A stretch of 64,000 bases of DNA from Phoenicimicrobium sp964438695 (GTDB taxonomy: Bacteria > Atribacterota > Phoenicimicrobiia > Phoenicimicrobiales > Phoenicimicrobiaceae): contig CAYTKP010000001.1 in assembly GCA_964438695.1 (NCBI GenBank), positions 9,598 to 73,597 of the forward strand, given 5' to 3'. Below, in pieces: positions 45,727 through 55,099 of the stretch. The translations under genes were made by a program, and so were the position numbers. Under the pieces are notes generated by a model. That model searched no databases. It was not told where the DNA came from and saw nothing but the letters and a program-made list of their open reading frames with translations. The first letter of the stretch is position 1; each line of letters begins with the position of its first letter.

Positions 45727-46553
45727 AACTGGTCCACCATATCTTCAACTTTCAAAATATAAGGAGATATATCTAATCCTTTTTTATTCAGCTTTATAGC
45801 CAATTCGGTTATTTGAGGAACATCTAAACTTAATTTTTTTATAGTTTCAACTTTAGAAAAAACTTCTTCGGGCCTTCCTATTAAGGCAATTTTCCCTTTA
45901 TCTAGAACAACTATTTTATCAGATTCCGCCGCTTCTTCCATTAAGTGGGTTATATAAATTACAGTAATATTTTCTTCTCTATTCAATTTTTTAACAATAT
46001 CGATTACTTCTTTTCGACCACAAGGATCAAGCATAGCGGTGGGCTCATCTAAAACCAAAAAGGAAGAATGCATTGCAATTACTCCAGCAATAGCTACTCT
46101 CTGTTTTTGTCCTCCAGATAGCAGGTGAGGTTCGCATTTTTTATATTCTTCCATCTCTACAACCTGTAATGCCCAATTAACCCTCTCTTGCATTACCGTT
46201 CTGCTTATCCCCATATTTTCCAGTCCAAATGCAACATCGTCTTCTACTGTTGTAGCAATAATTTGATTATCCGGATTTTGGAAAACCATCCCTACTTTTT
46301 GTCTTACTTCCCATACTTTGTCTTTATCTCTAGTGTTTATTCCATCTACCCAAACATTTCCAGAAGTAGGAAGTAATAGACAATTTAAATGTCTTGCTAA
46401 GGTTGATTTTCCTGAACCGTTAGACCCGATAATAGAAATAAATTCTCCCTTTTTTATTTCCAAATTTATATTTTCTAAAGCCACTATTTGATTTTTTTTA
46501 TATTGATTATATATATGACATAAATTTTCTATCTTGATCAAAGCACTCACCAC
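45711..46553 (-). CDS. ecfA1: ECF transporter ATPase EcfA1
   Basis: 280 residues, ABC ATPase. Walker A G-S-N-G-S-G-K-S-T, signature L-S-G-G-Q-K-Q-R, Walker B L-V-L-D-E-P-T-A-M-L-D. The start is uncertain: GTG at 46553 is followed by another GTG and, five codons in, a TTG that begins M-I-K-I-E-N. Downstream of rplQ in the same order as in Firmicutes. Confidence 0.92.
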   Translation of the reverse strand: MVSALIKIENLCHIYNQYKKNQIVALENINLEIKKGEFISIIGSNGSGKSTLARHLNCLLLPTSGNVWVDGINTRDKDKVWEVRQKVGMVFQNPDNQIIATTVEDDVAFGLENMGISRTVMQERVNWALQVVEMEEYKKCEPHLLSGGQKQRVAIAGVIAMHSSFLVLDEPTAMLDPCGRKEVIDIVKKLNREENITVIYITHLMEEAAESDKIVVLDKGKIALIGRPEEVFSKVETIKKLSLDVPQITELAIKLNKKGLDISPYILKVEDMVDQLCLFV

Positions 46554-46878
46554 TTATTAATCGTATCTCATTTAAGATTGATTAGTTAATTATCTAGTTA
46601 ACCAATCAAGAAAAATAAAAGATAAAAGTCAGTTACCCGCTTTCGCGGACACAAGTTTCGTTTTAAGATTTTAGCTTTCGTTCTAAAAACCGACAACTGC
46701 AAACCTACATCTAAAACTAGCAATTATATTAACAAGCAATTAGCTAACTAAATTATTAAAAATCAAAAGGTTAAAAAGTTTTTATATTAAATTTGATAAT
46801 TAACTTTTTAACCTTTTTGGCTAATTTTTTTATCTATGCTATATACTGTTATATATTTATTATTATTTTATGTTTTTA
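46554..46878 (-). other. 325-nt spacer between rplQ and ecfA1
   Basis: Contains an rplQ terminator (46765-46817), an inverted partial copy of the intergenic core (46646-46660, CGGACACAAGTTTCG) and ttagttaattatctagttaacc words near ecfA1. ecfA1 presumably has its own promoter here; I could not fix it. Confidence 0.6.
46765..46817 (-). terminator. Intrinsic terminator after rplQ
   Basis: On the minus strand AAAAGGTTAAAAAGTT pairs with AACTTTTTAACCTTTT, a 16-bp AU-rich stem with a 21-nt loop, followed by GATTTTT. It separates the ribosomal supercluster from the ECF genes. Confidence 0.8.
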
Positions 46879-47232
46879 CTATTCTACAAATTCAATTATT
46901 GCTAAAGGTGCGGAATCGCCCTTACGAAATCCTGTCTTTACAATTCTAGTATAACCACCTTTTCTCTCCAAAAACTTAGGACTAATCTCTTCAAATAATA
47001 TCTTAGAAGCTTGCTTATTTTTTATTGCCTTTTGAACTTCTCTTTGCGCTTGTAAATCATTATTCTTTGCTATGGTTATTAACTTTTCTATATATCTTCG
47101 AACTTCCTTGGCTTTAGTATAAGTAGTTTCAATTTTTTTATGATTGATCAGCGAAATAGATAAATTAGCTAACAATGAACTTCTATGACTACTATTTCGA
47201 CCTAATTTTCCTTTTAGTTTTTTATGTCTCAT
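46879..47232 (-). CDS. rplQ: 50S ribosomal protein L17
   Basis: 117 residues. K-L-G-R-N-S-S-H-R near 9-17 and R-K-G-D-S-A-P-L-A-I-I-E near the end. Starts 1 nt after the rpoA stop and closes the alpha operon. Confidence 0.98.
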   Translation of the reverse strand: MRHKKLKGKLGRNSSHRSSLLANLSISLINHKKIETTYTKAKEVRRYIEKLITIAKNNDLQAQREVQKAIKNKQASKILFEEISPKFLERKGGYTRIVKTGFRKGDSAPLAIIEFVE

Positions 47233-47233
47233 T

Positions 47234-48199
47234 CTAACAATCCTCCTGTCGCTTTTTTCCCCCTAAGATAAATCCAAATTTATTTAATTTCTCATTTATT
47301 TCATTCAAAGATTTTTTGCCCAAATTTTTTATTTTCATAACCTCTTCTGGAGAATAATTAATTAAATCTCTTAGAGTATTTATCCCTGATTTTTTTAAAC
47401 AGTTATACGAACGAACTGAAAAATCTAATTCTTCTATAGTTTTATTTAATATTTTATCCTTTTCACTTTTTTCTTTTCCTTCTTCTGGTATAAACTCCTC
47501 GGTTGATTCAATATCTACTGGTGAAAATTTTGTAAATATTTTTAAATATTTAATTAGTATATTTGCTGATTTACTTAAAGCTTCGTCAGGCAAAATACTT
47601 TTATTAGTAAATATTTCTAATATTAATTTCTCATGGTTTGAAAATTGACTCAAGTCAGAGCTTTCTACATTATAACTCACTCTTTTGATAGGTGAAAAAA
47701 ATGAATCTATAAAGATAGTATCCACTGGCTGATTAGGTTTTTTGTTTTTTTCAGCGCTTAGATAACCTATTCCCTTTTCCACAAATATCTCCATATTCAA
47801 TTTAGCATCTTCATTTAATGTAGCAATGGTTAAATCTGGATTAAGTATTTCTACATTAATATTAGGAATTATATCTGCCGCTGTAACCTTTCTTTTGCCT
47901 TTTATATTTAGTTTTAAAATTTGAGGCTCATCAGAATAAATTTTAACTACTAACTCCTTAATATTTAAAATTATTTCAATTACATTTTCCTTTACTCCTG
48001 GAATAGTAGTGTATTCGTGAGTAATTCCCTCAATTCTAATAGCGGTTGCAGCTGCACCTGCCATAGAAGATAATAGTACTCTTCTAAGAGAGTTACCTAA
48101 GGTCACACCATATCCCTTTTCTAACGGTTCAATGATAAATCTACCATAACTGTTGGATAATTCTTCGACTTTAATTTTTATATTATTAACATCCATCAC
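47234..48199 (-). CDS. rpoA: RNA polymerase alpha subunit
   Basis: 321 residues. N-terminal assembly domain with T-L-G-N-S-L-R-R-V-L-L near 32-42; C-terminal domain with the helix-hairpin-helix core L-K-K-S-G-I-N-T-L-R-D-L and I-K-N-L-G-K-K-S-L. Either of two adjacent ATG codons may be used. Confidence 0.98.
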   Translation of the reverse strand: MMDVNNIKIKVEELSNSYGRFIIEPLEKGYGVTLGNSLRRVLLSSMAGAAATAIRIEGITHEYTTIPGVKENVIEIILNIKELVVKIYSDEPQILKLNIKGKRKVTAADIIPNINVEILNPDLTIATLNEDAKLNMEIFVEKGIGYLSAEKNKKPNQPVDTIFIDSFFSPIKRVSYNVESSDLSQFSNHEKLILEIFTNKSILPDEALSKSANILIKYLKIFTKFSPVDIESTEEFIPEEGKEKSEKDKILNKTIEELDFSVRSYNCLKKSGINTLRDLINYSPEEVMKIKNLGKKSLNEINEKLNKFGFILGGKKRQEDC

Positions 48200-48240
48200 T
48201 GTTAATACTCTCCTTCTTTAGGTATAGAAACCCAAAAATT

Positions 48241-48873
48241 TTAACGAGAATAATATTCAACTACTAACTTTTCCTCTACCGGTAAATTTAGTTCTTCCTT
48301 AGAAGGAAATCTTAAAATTTTACCTTTAAGTTTCTCAGCATCAAATTCTAGCCAAGAAGGAATACTAATCTCTATTTTTCCCTCTTTGATTTCTTTAAGC
48401 TCTTCGATATTTTTGCTCTTCTCTTTAATCTCTATAACATCATTAACATTCACCTGATAAGAAGGAATATTTACTTTTTTCCCATTAACTAATATATGTG
48501 AATGTAAAATTAATTGTCTTGCCTGAGCTTTTGATTTGGTTATTCCCAAACGAAACACCACATTATCTAATCTTCTCTCTAATAATTCTAATAAATTCTC
48601 ACCAGTAACACCTTTTTTTCTTTCAGCTTTTTGAAAATAATTTTTAAATTGCTTTTCCAATAATCCATAATATTTTCTCAATTTCTGTTTTTCTCTTAAT
48701 CTTATGCCATAAGTGGAAAGTTTCTTTATTCTTGTGGTTTTTGCATTTTTACCTGGTAACGAATCTTTCCTTTCTATTGAACATTTATTGGAATAGCATC
48801 TATCTCCTTTTAAAAAAAGCTTTGTTCCTTCTCTACGACATAATTTACACACTGCTCCAGTATATCTCGCCAT
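48241..48873 (-). CDS. rpsD: 30S ribosomal protein S4, zinc-binding (C+) form
   Basis: 210 residues from the ATG at 48873, ten bases after AGGAGG; a longer frame upstream lacks support. C-K-L-C then R-C-x4-C give the four zinc ligands. The S4 RNA-binding fold (L-E-R-R-L-D-N-V-V-F-R near 93) follows. Between rpsK and rpoA in standard order, with a long module on its upstream side. Confidence 0.97.
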   Translation of the reverse strand: MARYTGAVCKLCRREGTKLFLKGDRCYSNKCSIERKDSLPGKNAKTTRIKKLSTYGIRLREKQKLRKYYGLLEKQFKNYFQKAERKKGVTGENLLELLERRLDNVVFRLGITKSKAQARQLILHSHILVNGKKVNIPSYQVNVNDVIEIKEKSKNIEELKEIKEGKIEISIPSWLEFDAEKLKGKILRFPSKEELNLPVEEKLVVEYYSR

Positions 48874-48954
48874 ATATATTAAACCTCCTGATTTTCTCAA
48901 AATTTTGGACTAGAAAATCTTATTTTAAATTAAATTATTTAATCATTTTCCATT

Positions 48955-49190
48955 TAGATGGTTAATTAGTTTATATTAATAATTTTATTAATAAAATCAT
49001 CAGAGGGGTAAATTTCTCTTAAACCCTTCTTTACATTTTTTATTTCTTTTCGTCCTAAGTGATACTATTTCAGATACTAACAAGCTTGTCAGAATCCATT
49101 CTTTGTTCAAACTTGTGCCCGAGAAAATAGGTAAAAAAATTATTTTAGTAGCATCGGTATTTTTGAAATTCCGATGCTACTAATTAACCA
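48955..49190 (-). repeat. Intergenic module between rpsK and rpsD (clearest copy)
   Basis: In the gene sense: hairpin TAGTAGCATCGG/CCGATGCTACTA (49146-49182) just after the rpsK stop, then a T7 tract; core TTCAAACTTGTGCCCG (49106-49121, given on the plus strand); the palindrome AGAATCCATTCT (49091-49102); and a C-rich stretch near 49000-49025. The hairpin resembles a strong terminator inside the alpha operon. Confidence 0.8.
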
Positions 49191-49200
49191 GTAAACTAAT

Positions 49201-49596
49201 TTATATTCTCCTTTGTTTTGGTGGCCTACAACCATTATGGGGAATAGGAGTAACATCTTTTATCATATTTACCTTTAATCCGACTGTTTGTAAAGACCTA
49301 ATTGCGGTTTCCCTTCCAGGACCAGGTCCTTTTACTAAAACATCTACTTCTTTCATCCCTTGATCCATTGCTTTTTTTGCTGCTGTTTCCGCAGTTATCT
49401 GAGCAGCAAACGATGTGCTCTTTTTGCTCCCTTTGTAGCCAATATTTCCTGCACTTGACCAGGCAATTACATTGCCCTGCTTATCTGTAATCGAAACTAT
49501 AGTATTGTTAAAAGTTGATTGGATATGGACAATTCCTGTTGCTATATTTTTTTTGATTTTTTTCTTAGTTTTTTTTGCCTTTTTCTTATTTGCCAA
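49201..49596 (-). CDS. rpsK: 30S ribosomal protein S11
   Basis: 131 residues. G-I-V-H-I-Q-S-T-F-N-N-T-I-V near 21-34 and the G-P-G-P-G-R-E-T-A-I-R-S-L signature; C-terminal H-N-G-C-R-P-P-K-Q-R-R-I. Preceded by a lysine-rich N-terminus. A module with a terminator-like hairpin follows its stop. Confidence 0.98.
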   Translation of the reverse strand: MANKKKAKKTKKKIKKNIATGIVHIQSTFNNTIVSITDKQGNVIAWSSAGNIGYKGSKKSTSFAAQITAETAAKKAMDQGMKEVDVLVKGPGPGRETAIRSLQTVGLKVNMIKDVTPIPHNGCRPPKQRRI

Positions 49597-49624
49597 TTAA
49601 ATTCCCCTTCCTTATCTTTTATAA

Positions 49625-50002
49625 TTATTTAGCCTTTTTTCTTTTTGCTCCTACTGTTTTCTTAGGTCCTTTCCTGGTTCTTGCATTAGTTTTAGTTCTC
49701 TGACCTCTAACTGGTAATCCTCTTCGATGTCTTAACCCTCTATACGAACCTATATCCATAAGCCTCTTTATTGAGGAAGTAATATCACTCCGAAGTTCTC
49801 CTTCAACTTTATATTTTTTATCAATAATTTCTTTTATTCTATTTATTTCGTCTTCAGTTAAATCTTTTACCCTAGTATCTACATTAACTCCCGCTTCTTT
49901 TAATATTGATTGTGCACTTGTAAGACCTATCCCATAAATATAGGTTAAACCAATTTCTATTCTTTTATTTTTGGGTAAGTCTACTCCAGCTATTCTTGCC
50001 AT
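49625..50002 (-). CDS. rpsM: 30S ribosomal protein S13
   Basis: 125 residues. A-R-I-A-G-V-D-L-P at the start, the Y-I-Y-G-I-G motif near 22, and R-G-L-R-H-R-R-G-L-P-V-R-G-Q-R-T near 95-110. Between rpmJ and rpsK in standard order. Confidence 0.98.
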   Translation of the reverse strand: MARIAGVDLPKNKRIEIGLTYIYGIGLTSAQSILKEAGVNVDTRVKDLTEDEINRIKEIIDKKYKVEGELRSDITSSIKRLMDIGSYRGLRHRRGLPVRGQRTKTNARTRKGPKKTVGAKRKKAK

Positions 50003-50026
50003 ATTATTATATTTCCTCCCTTAAAA

Positions 50027-50143
50027 TTATTTTCCCTGCCTTTGTTTGTGTTTTGGATTATCACAAATTACTCTCAATTTACCTTTTCTCTTTATTATTT
50101 TACATTTCATACATATTTTTTTAACTGATGATCTTACTTTCAT
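50027..50143 (-). CDS. rpmJ: 50S ribosomal protein L36
   Basis: 38 residues; too short for most gene finders. M-K-V-R-S-S-V-K-K-I-C-M-K-C-K near the start and a C-D-N-P-K-H-K-Q-R-Q-G end give the C/C/C/H zinc ligands of the C+ form. ATG at 50143 after a GGAG-like site. Between infA and rpsM. Confidence 0.97.
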   Translation of the reverse strand: MKVRSSVKKICMKCKIIKRKGKLRVICDNPKHKQRQGK

Positions 50144-50194
50144 TTATTTATCTCCTTCATAAATAGTATGTCGTATTTTGTATATGATATATCA

Positions 50195-50300
50195 TAAAGA
50201 CACTCAACCTTAAGCCTTACAAAACAAATTCGCTAAAATTTATCCTTTATTTAAAAAATTTATTTTCTAGTATCAGAATTTTGAAATTACGATACTAGAA
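50195..50300 (-). repeat. Intergenic module between infA and rpmJ
   Basis: A hairpin TTCTAGTATC/GATACTAGAA (50265-50300) with inner cagaattttgaaatta, then T6 in the gene sense, followed by a shortened degenerate core (caaattcgctaaaat). It follows the infA stop and would act as a terminator. Confidence 0.6.
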
Positions 50301-50363
50301 TCTTATATTAAAATTTCCCATCTTTCTATACGATATACGAAATACAATATCCAATACGCTAAA

Positions 50364-50579
50364 TTACATTCTATATACGATTCTGCCCTGAGTTAAATCA
50401 TAAGGTGATATTTCAACCTTTACTCTATCTCCCGGTAAAATTCTGATAAAATGCATTCTAATCTTGCCAGAAATATGAGCTAATATTTCACAACCATTTT
50501 CTAATTCAACTCGAAAAGTAGCATTAGGCAAAGCTTGAATAACTTTTCCTTTCATTTCTATATACTTTTCTTTCGCCAT
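50364..50579 (-). CDS. infA: Translation initiation factor IF-1
   Basis: 71 residues from the ATG at 50579, supported by AAAGGAGG seven bases upstream; an in-frame start 10 codons earlier would run through that ribosome site. OB fold with G-K-V-I-Q-A-L-P-N-A-T-F-R-V-E-L and I-S-G-K-I-R-M-H-F-I-R-I. Ends D-L-T-Q-G-R-I-V-Y-R-M. Confidence 0.97.
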   Translation of the reverse strand: MAKEKYIEMKGKVIQALPNATFRVELENGCEILAHISGKIRMHFIRILPGDRVKVEISPYDLTQGRIVYRM

Positions 50580-50609
50580 TAATGCCTCCTTTATATAAAG
50601 ATAGTTCAA

Positions 50610-50785
50610 GGAAAAGGATTTTCCCTTGAAAATTTCTCTTATTTACATTTTAAGCCTGTTCTCCTAATCAAGTATAAGCATAAATTTGTGAAACTTATCC
50701 TCATGAAAATGAAAATAGACTTTACCTTTGGCCAACTAATCATCAGAATTTTCTTAAAAGTCCGGTGATAAAAATATCTTAACAT
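50610..50785 (-). repeat. Intergenic module between map and infA
   Basis: A hairpin TCATCAGAATTTT...AAAAGTCCGGTGA (50739-50769) after the map stop, a degenerate core (gcataaatttgtgaaactta) and a stem with ttcaaggaaaa/ttttcccttgaa (50611-50633) before infA. Confidence 0.6.
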
Positions 50786-50800
50786 AAAAAAACTAACTCT

Positions 50801-51562
50801 TTAAGAAGCAATAGTCAATATTTCATTACCATTTTTAGTAATAACTATTGTATGTTCAAAGTGTGCTGACCAACTTCTATCTTCAGTCACCACTGTCCAG
50901 CCATTATTACAAACTTCTGTCTTATAACCTCCCATATTTACCATAGGTTCAATTGCTAATACCATTCCTTCCTGCAATATTATACCTGTATGGGGGACAC
51001 CATAATTGGGTATCTGTGGATCCTCATGAAGATTAGAACCTATTCCATGACCCACATATTCTCTTACTACTGAAAAATTATTTTTCTCTACTGATTCCTG
51101 AATAGCATAAGAAATATCTCCTAATCTATTACCAGGTTTTGCTTTTTCAATCCCCTTAAATAGTGATTCTTTGGTAACTGTTAGGAGTTTCTGAATTTTC
51201 GGATCTATCTTTCCTACTGGTACTGTCGCAGCAGTATCACCAAAATAACCTCTCCGATTTGTTCCAAGATCGATACTTATGATGTCTCCTTCTTTTAGTC
51301 TTCTTTTGCTAGGTATGCCATGTACTACTTCTTCGTTTATGGAAGTGCAGATTGAATATCGAAATTTATTTTCCTTTGGTCCATAACCCTTAAAAGCAGG
51401 TTTTGCTCCTTGTTTTATTATAAAGTCTTCAGCAATTTCATTAAGTTCTAAAGTGGTAATCCCTTCCTTCACATTTTCTTGTACCCTTTTTAGGGCATTT
51501 GCTGCTATCTTGCAACTCTCTCTAATATATTTAATTTCTTCAGGAGACCTTATGATAACCAT
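50801..51562 (-). CDS. map: Methionine aminopeptidase, type I
   Basis: Removes the initiator methionine. 253 residues without an N-terminal zinc domain. Metal ligands are visible in S-I-D-L-G-T (Asp), G-D-T-A-A-T (Asp), G-H-G-I-G (His), and the later E-P-M and E-H-T glutamates. Starts 4 nt after the adk stop. Confidence 0.97.
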   Translation of the reverse strand: MVIIRSPEEIKYIRESCKIAANALKRVQENVKEGITTLELNEIAEDFIIKQGAKPAFKGYGPKENKFRYSICTSINEEVVHGIPSKRRLKEGDIISIDLGTNRRGYFGDTAATVPVGKIDPKIQKLLTVTKESLFKGIEKAKPGNRLGDISYAIQESVEKNNFSVVREYVGHGIGSNLHEDPQIPNYGVPHTGIILQEGMVLAIEPMVNMGGYKTEVCNNGWTVVTEDRSWSAHFEHTIVITKNGNEILTIAS

Positions 51563-51566
51563 CTAT

Positions 51567-52220
51567 CTATTTCTGTAATTCCTTCTTCAAAATATTTTTA
51601 ATTTCCAAAAAAGCTTCTCTACTTGTATTAGCATTTACTATAGCTAACAACTTTTTTTCCTGATAATATTTTTTTAGTGGTAAGGTTTGTTTGATGAATA
51701 CCTGTAATCTATTTTTTATCGTTTCTTCTTTATCATCTTCTCTTTGATATAATTCTCCTCCACAAAGATCACAAACATTATCCTTTTTTGGAGGGTTAAA
51801 TGACAAATTATAGTTTGTACCACATCTTTTACATACTCTACGACTAGTTAACCTATCAATTATCTGATTAAAAGGTAACTCAAAATAAAATACACAGTTA
51901 ATGTGCTCATTAAGCTCTTTATTCACTTTTTCTAAAGATTTTGCTTGCTCTACATTTCGAGGAAAACCGTCAAAAATATAACCACTTTCACAATCTTTAC
52001 GTTTTATTCTTTCTTTTATTATCTCTAAAATAATATTATCAGGTACCAAGTCACCTCTACCCATAATTTCCTTTACTTTTTGACCTAATTTAGTTTTTTT
52101 ACTAATTTCCTCTCTTAATATTACTCCTGTTGAAATAACTGGTAATTTAAATTCTTCCTGTAATTTTTTAGCTACTGTCCCTTTTCCTACCCCAGGTGGA
52201 CCTAATAGAATTAATCGCAT
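51567..52220 (-). CDS. adk: Adenylate kinase, zinc-lid form
   Basis: 217 residues. P-loop G-P-P-G-V-G-K-G-T near 7-15; long lid with C-K-R-C near 130 and C-D-L-C near 150, giving the four cysteine zinc ligands of Gram-positive and thermophile enzymes. Between secY and map in the spc operon. Confidence 0.97.
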   Translation of the reverse strand: MRLILLGPPGVGKGTVAKKLQEEFKLPVISTGVILREEISKKTKLGQKVKEIMGRGDLVPDNIILEIIKERIKRKDCESGYIFDGFPRNVEQAKSLEKVNKELNEHINCVFYFELPFNQIIDRLTSRRVCKRCGTNYNLSFNPPKKDNVCDLCGGELYQREDDKEETIKNRLQVFIKQTLPLKKYYQEKKLLAIVNANTSREAFLEIKNILKKELQK

Positions 52221-52287
52221 ACCTTTTCCTTTCTTACCACATTAACTTCTTCTTATTAATTTTCTCTTATTACCCTATTATTATAAA

Positions 52288-53556
52288 TCACTTTTTAATA
52301 AAACCTTCATAATGTCTCATTAACAGATGTGATTCAATCTGCTGAACAGTCTCTAAAGCAACCCCTACCATAATTAATATAGAGGTCCCACCAAAATAAA
52401 AAGTGGTAATCCCTGTAACTTTTATTAAAATGTTAGGAATAATGGCAATTATTGCTAAAAACAATGCCCCACTTAAAGTTATTCGAGTCATTATATGATC
52501 AATATAATTAGCTGTGTTTTTTCCCGGTCTTATTCCAGGAATAAAACCTCCGTATTTTTTCATATTATCCGCTAAGTTAGCGGGGTTAAAAGTAATTGCT
52601 GAATAAAAGAAAGTAAATATTATTATTAAAATGGCATAAAAAGTCAAATAAAGGGGTTTCCCAGGCGAAAGAGCTTCAGATAAGCTTTTCATAAAAGTTA
52701 TATTTTGAAAAAATTGCCCTATGGTAGCTGGAAAAAGTAATATTGCGGAAGCAAATATTATGGGAATAACCCCGGCCTGGTTCACTCGTAAAGGAATATG
52801 AGTTCCTTGCCCACCATACATTCTTCTACCTATTACTCTTTTAGCATACTGGACCGGTATTCTTCTCTGACCTTGCTGAATAGCTACAACTCCTCCAATA
52901 ACCAATACAAATATTGCAAATAGCCCCAACAAAGAAATTAACCCAATTTCCCCGATATTCACAAGTTTTACAGTTTGAACAATTTGAGTGGGAATTCGTG
53001 CAATAATTCCCACAAAAATTATTATAGATATACCATTGCCGATACCGAAGTCAGTAATTTGTTCACCTAGCCACATTAAAAGACAAGTTCCAGCAGTGAG
53101 AGTAATTATCAATAAAAATCTATAACTTAAATCCGTGATCATCAATACCCCTATATTTTGCAACCAAAAACTTATCCCAAAAGCTTGAACAACAGCTAAA
53201 ATAACGGTAAAATAACGAGTTATTTTGGTAATTTTATTTCTACCTTCTTCCCCTTCTTTAGACCATTGTTCCAAAATGGGAATTACAGATTGTAAAAGGC
53301 TCATAATAATGGATGCATTAATATAAGGCATTATCCCCAAAGCAAAAATGGAAAAACGACTTAATGCTCCGCCAGCGAATAGATCAAAAAAACCTAATAT
53401 TCCGCCTTGAGCAAATAGATTAGCCATTGCTTCTGTATCTATGCCAGGTAAAGGTAAATGACTGCCTAATCTAACCACTATTACCATACTAACAGTAAAA
53501 ATTAATCTCTTCTTGAGATCAGGAATTTTAAATAAATTACGTATGGTTTCAAACAA
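52288..53556 (-). CDS. secY: Preprotein translocase subunit SecY
   Basis: 422-residue channel of the Sec translocon with ten predicted membrane helices. Signature G-S-H-L-P-L-P-G-I-D near 31-40, Q-G-G-I-L-G-F-F-D-L-F-A-G-G-A-L (the plug region, about 50-65) and Q-R-R-I-P-V-Q-Y-A. The start codon immediately follows the rplO stop. Confidence 0.98.
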   Translation of the reverse strand: MFETIRNLFKIPDLKKRLIFTVSMVIVVRLGSHLPLPGIDTEAMANLFAQGGILGFFDLFAGGALSRFSIFALGIMPYINASIIMSLLQSVIPILEQWSKEGEEGRNKITKITRYFTVILAVVQAFGISFWLQNIGVLMITDLSYRFLLIITLTAGTCLLMWLGEQITDFGIGNGISIIIFVGIIARIPTQIVQTVKLVNIGEIGLISLLGLFAIFVLVIGGVVAIQQGQRRIPVQYAKRVIGRRMYGGQGTHIPLRVNQAGVIPIIFASAILLFPATIGQFFQNITFMKSLSEALSPGKPLYLTFYAILIIIFTFFYSAITFNPANLADNMKKYGGFIPGIRPGKNTANYIDHIMTRITLSGALFLAIIAIIPNILIKVTGITTFYFGGTSILIMVGVALETVQQIESHLLMRHYEGFIKK

Positions 53557-53997
53557 TTATATCACCTCAATCTTCCCACCAGCTAATTTTATCTCTTCTA
53601 TGGCTTTCCGACTAAATCTATTGGCTCTAATAGTTAATTTTTTATTAATTTTACCTTTAGCTAATATTTTTACCCCGTCACCTACTTTTTTAATTATTCC
53701 TTCCTCCATCAACTTTTGTGGGGTAATAACATCTCCATCTTTAAAAACATTTAATTTTTCGAGATTCACAATGTTAATATCTTTTTTAAATATATTTGTA
53801 AAACCTCTTTTGGGAATTCTTCTATATAAAGGCATTTGGCCTCCTTCAAAACCCCGTCTAACTCCACCACCTGAGCGAGAATTTTGTCCCTTCGATCCTC
53901 TGCAGGAAGTAAAACCATGTCCCGAACTACAACCTCTGCCTACCCTTTTAGATTTTTTAACTGACTTTGGAGCTGGGCTTAAATTATCTAATTTCAT
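53557..53997 (-). CDS. rplO: 50S ribosomal protein L15
   Basis: 146 residues. N-terminal R-V-G-R-G-C-S-S-G-H-G near 20-30 and G-F-E-G-G-Q-M-P-L-Y-R-R-I-P-K-R-G-F. Its start overlaps rpsE by 14 nt, leaving no room for rpmD (L30), which usually lies between them. Confidence 0.98.
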   Translation of the reverse strand: MKLDNLSPAPKSVKKSKRVGRGCSSGHGFTSCRGSKGQNSRSGGGVRRGFEGGQMPLYRRIPKRGFTNIFKKDINIVNLEKLNVFKDGDVITPQKLMEEGIIKKVGDGVKILAKGKINKKLTIRANRFSRKAIEEIKLAGGKIEVI

Positions 53998-54526
53998 TGT
54001 CTGTTACCTCCATTGTTTGAAATGGTCTACTGTATATCTCCAATATGCTTTTGCCTCTTAATTTTTCTATATCCTTAACATTTTTTAAACTCATAAGTCC
54101 ATTCATAGTAGCTTTTGCAATATTCAAATTATTGCTGCTCCCTAAAGATTTGGTTAAAATATCTTGAAATCCTGCAGCTTCTAATATTGTTCTGACTGCT
54201 CCACCAGCAATTACACCTGTTCCAGGAGACGCCGGTTTCATAATTACTGTAGCAGCTCCATAATGTCCTATAACTGTATATGGTATAGTCTTTTTTTTCA
54301 TTCTAACTTTTATCAAATTCTTTTTTGCTTTTGATACTCCTTTTCTAATTGCTTCTGAAACATCTTTAGCCTTCCCATATCCTATACCTACAATCCCTTC
54401 TCCGTTTCCTACTACAACCATGGCAGCAAAACCAAATCTTCTTCCACCTTTTACAACTTTACTTACTCTATTTACAAAAACAACTGTTTCATTCAATTCT
54501 AAACTTTCCGGATTGATTTTTAGCAC
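53984..54526 (-). CDS. rpsE: 30S ribosomal protein S5
   Basis: 180 residues. G-G-R-R-F-G-F-A-A-M-V-V-V-G-N near 28-42 and G-T-G-V-I-A-G-G-A-V-R near 102. Directly overlaps rplO. Preceded upstream by a 122-nt AT-rich spacer before rplR. Confidence 0.98.
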   Translation of the reverse strand: MLKINPESLELNETVVFVNRVSKVVKGGRRFGFAAMVVVGNGEGIVGIGYGKAKDVSEAIRKGVSKAKKNLIKVRMKKKTIPYTVIGHYGAATVIMKPASPGTGVIAGGAVRTILEAAGFQDILTKSLGSSNNLNIAKATMNGLMSLKNVKDIEKLRGKSILEIYSRPFQTMEVTDNEIR

Positions 54527-54648
54527 GTATCCACCTCCTCCCTTTTTTAGTTAACTATTTTCATAATTTTTATTCTTATATAAAATTATTATAGGTATAA
54601 ACTGAAAACGCTAATACAGCAAAAGAATACCAATTAACCAATAAATAA

Positions 54649-55023
54649 TTAAAAATCTATGCCGCCTTTTCTTGTATTTTCTGCAACTGCTTTCACTTTC
54701 CCATGGTATAAATAACCACCTCGATCAAAGACAACTTTCTTAATACCTTTATCTTTCATCTTTTGGGCCAATAATATCCCCAACATCTCTGCTGCCTTTA
54801 TATTTCCTGTGTATTTTACTTTATTTTTTATTTCTGGGTCAAGTGTTGATGCAGAAACTAAAGTTCTCCCTCTTTCATCATCAATTACCTGTGCATAGAT
54901 ATGTTTTAAACTTCTAAAAATACATAACCGTGGCTTTTCATTGTTACCCCAAATCACTTTACGTATTCTTCTATGTCTTTTCAGTCTTGCTAATTTCTTA
55001 TTTACTTCAGCCAATATTTGCAC
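54649..55023 (-). CDS. rplR: 50S ribosomal protein L18
   Basis: 124 residues. K-P-R-L-C-I-F-R-S-L-K-H-I-Y-A-Q-V near 30-46 and F-D-R-G-G-Y-L-Y-H-G-K-V near the C-terminus. Binds 5S rRNA. Standard spc-operon position. Confidence 0.98.
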   Translation of the reverse strand: MQILAEVNKKLARLKRHRRIRKVIWGNNEKPRLCIFRSLKHIYAQVIDDERGRTLVSASTLDPEIKNKVKYTGNIKAAEMLGILLAQKMKDKGIKKVVFDRGGYLYHGKVKAVAENTRKGGIDF

Positions 55024-55099
55024 TCCTTTCTTATAAAATAAGAGCTTAGGGAAAAAATTCCTCTTACAATTAAAATATCTAAAATACTATTTTCATTAA

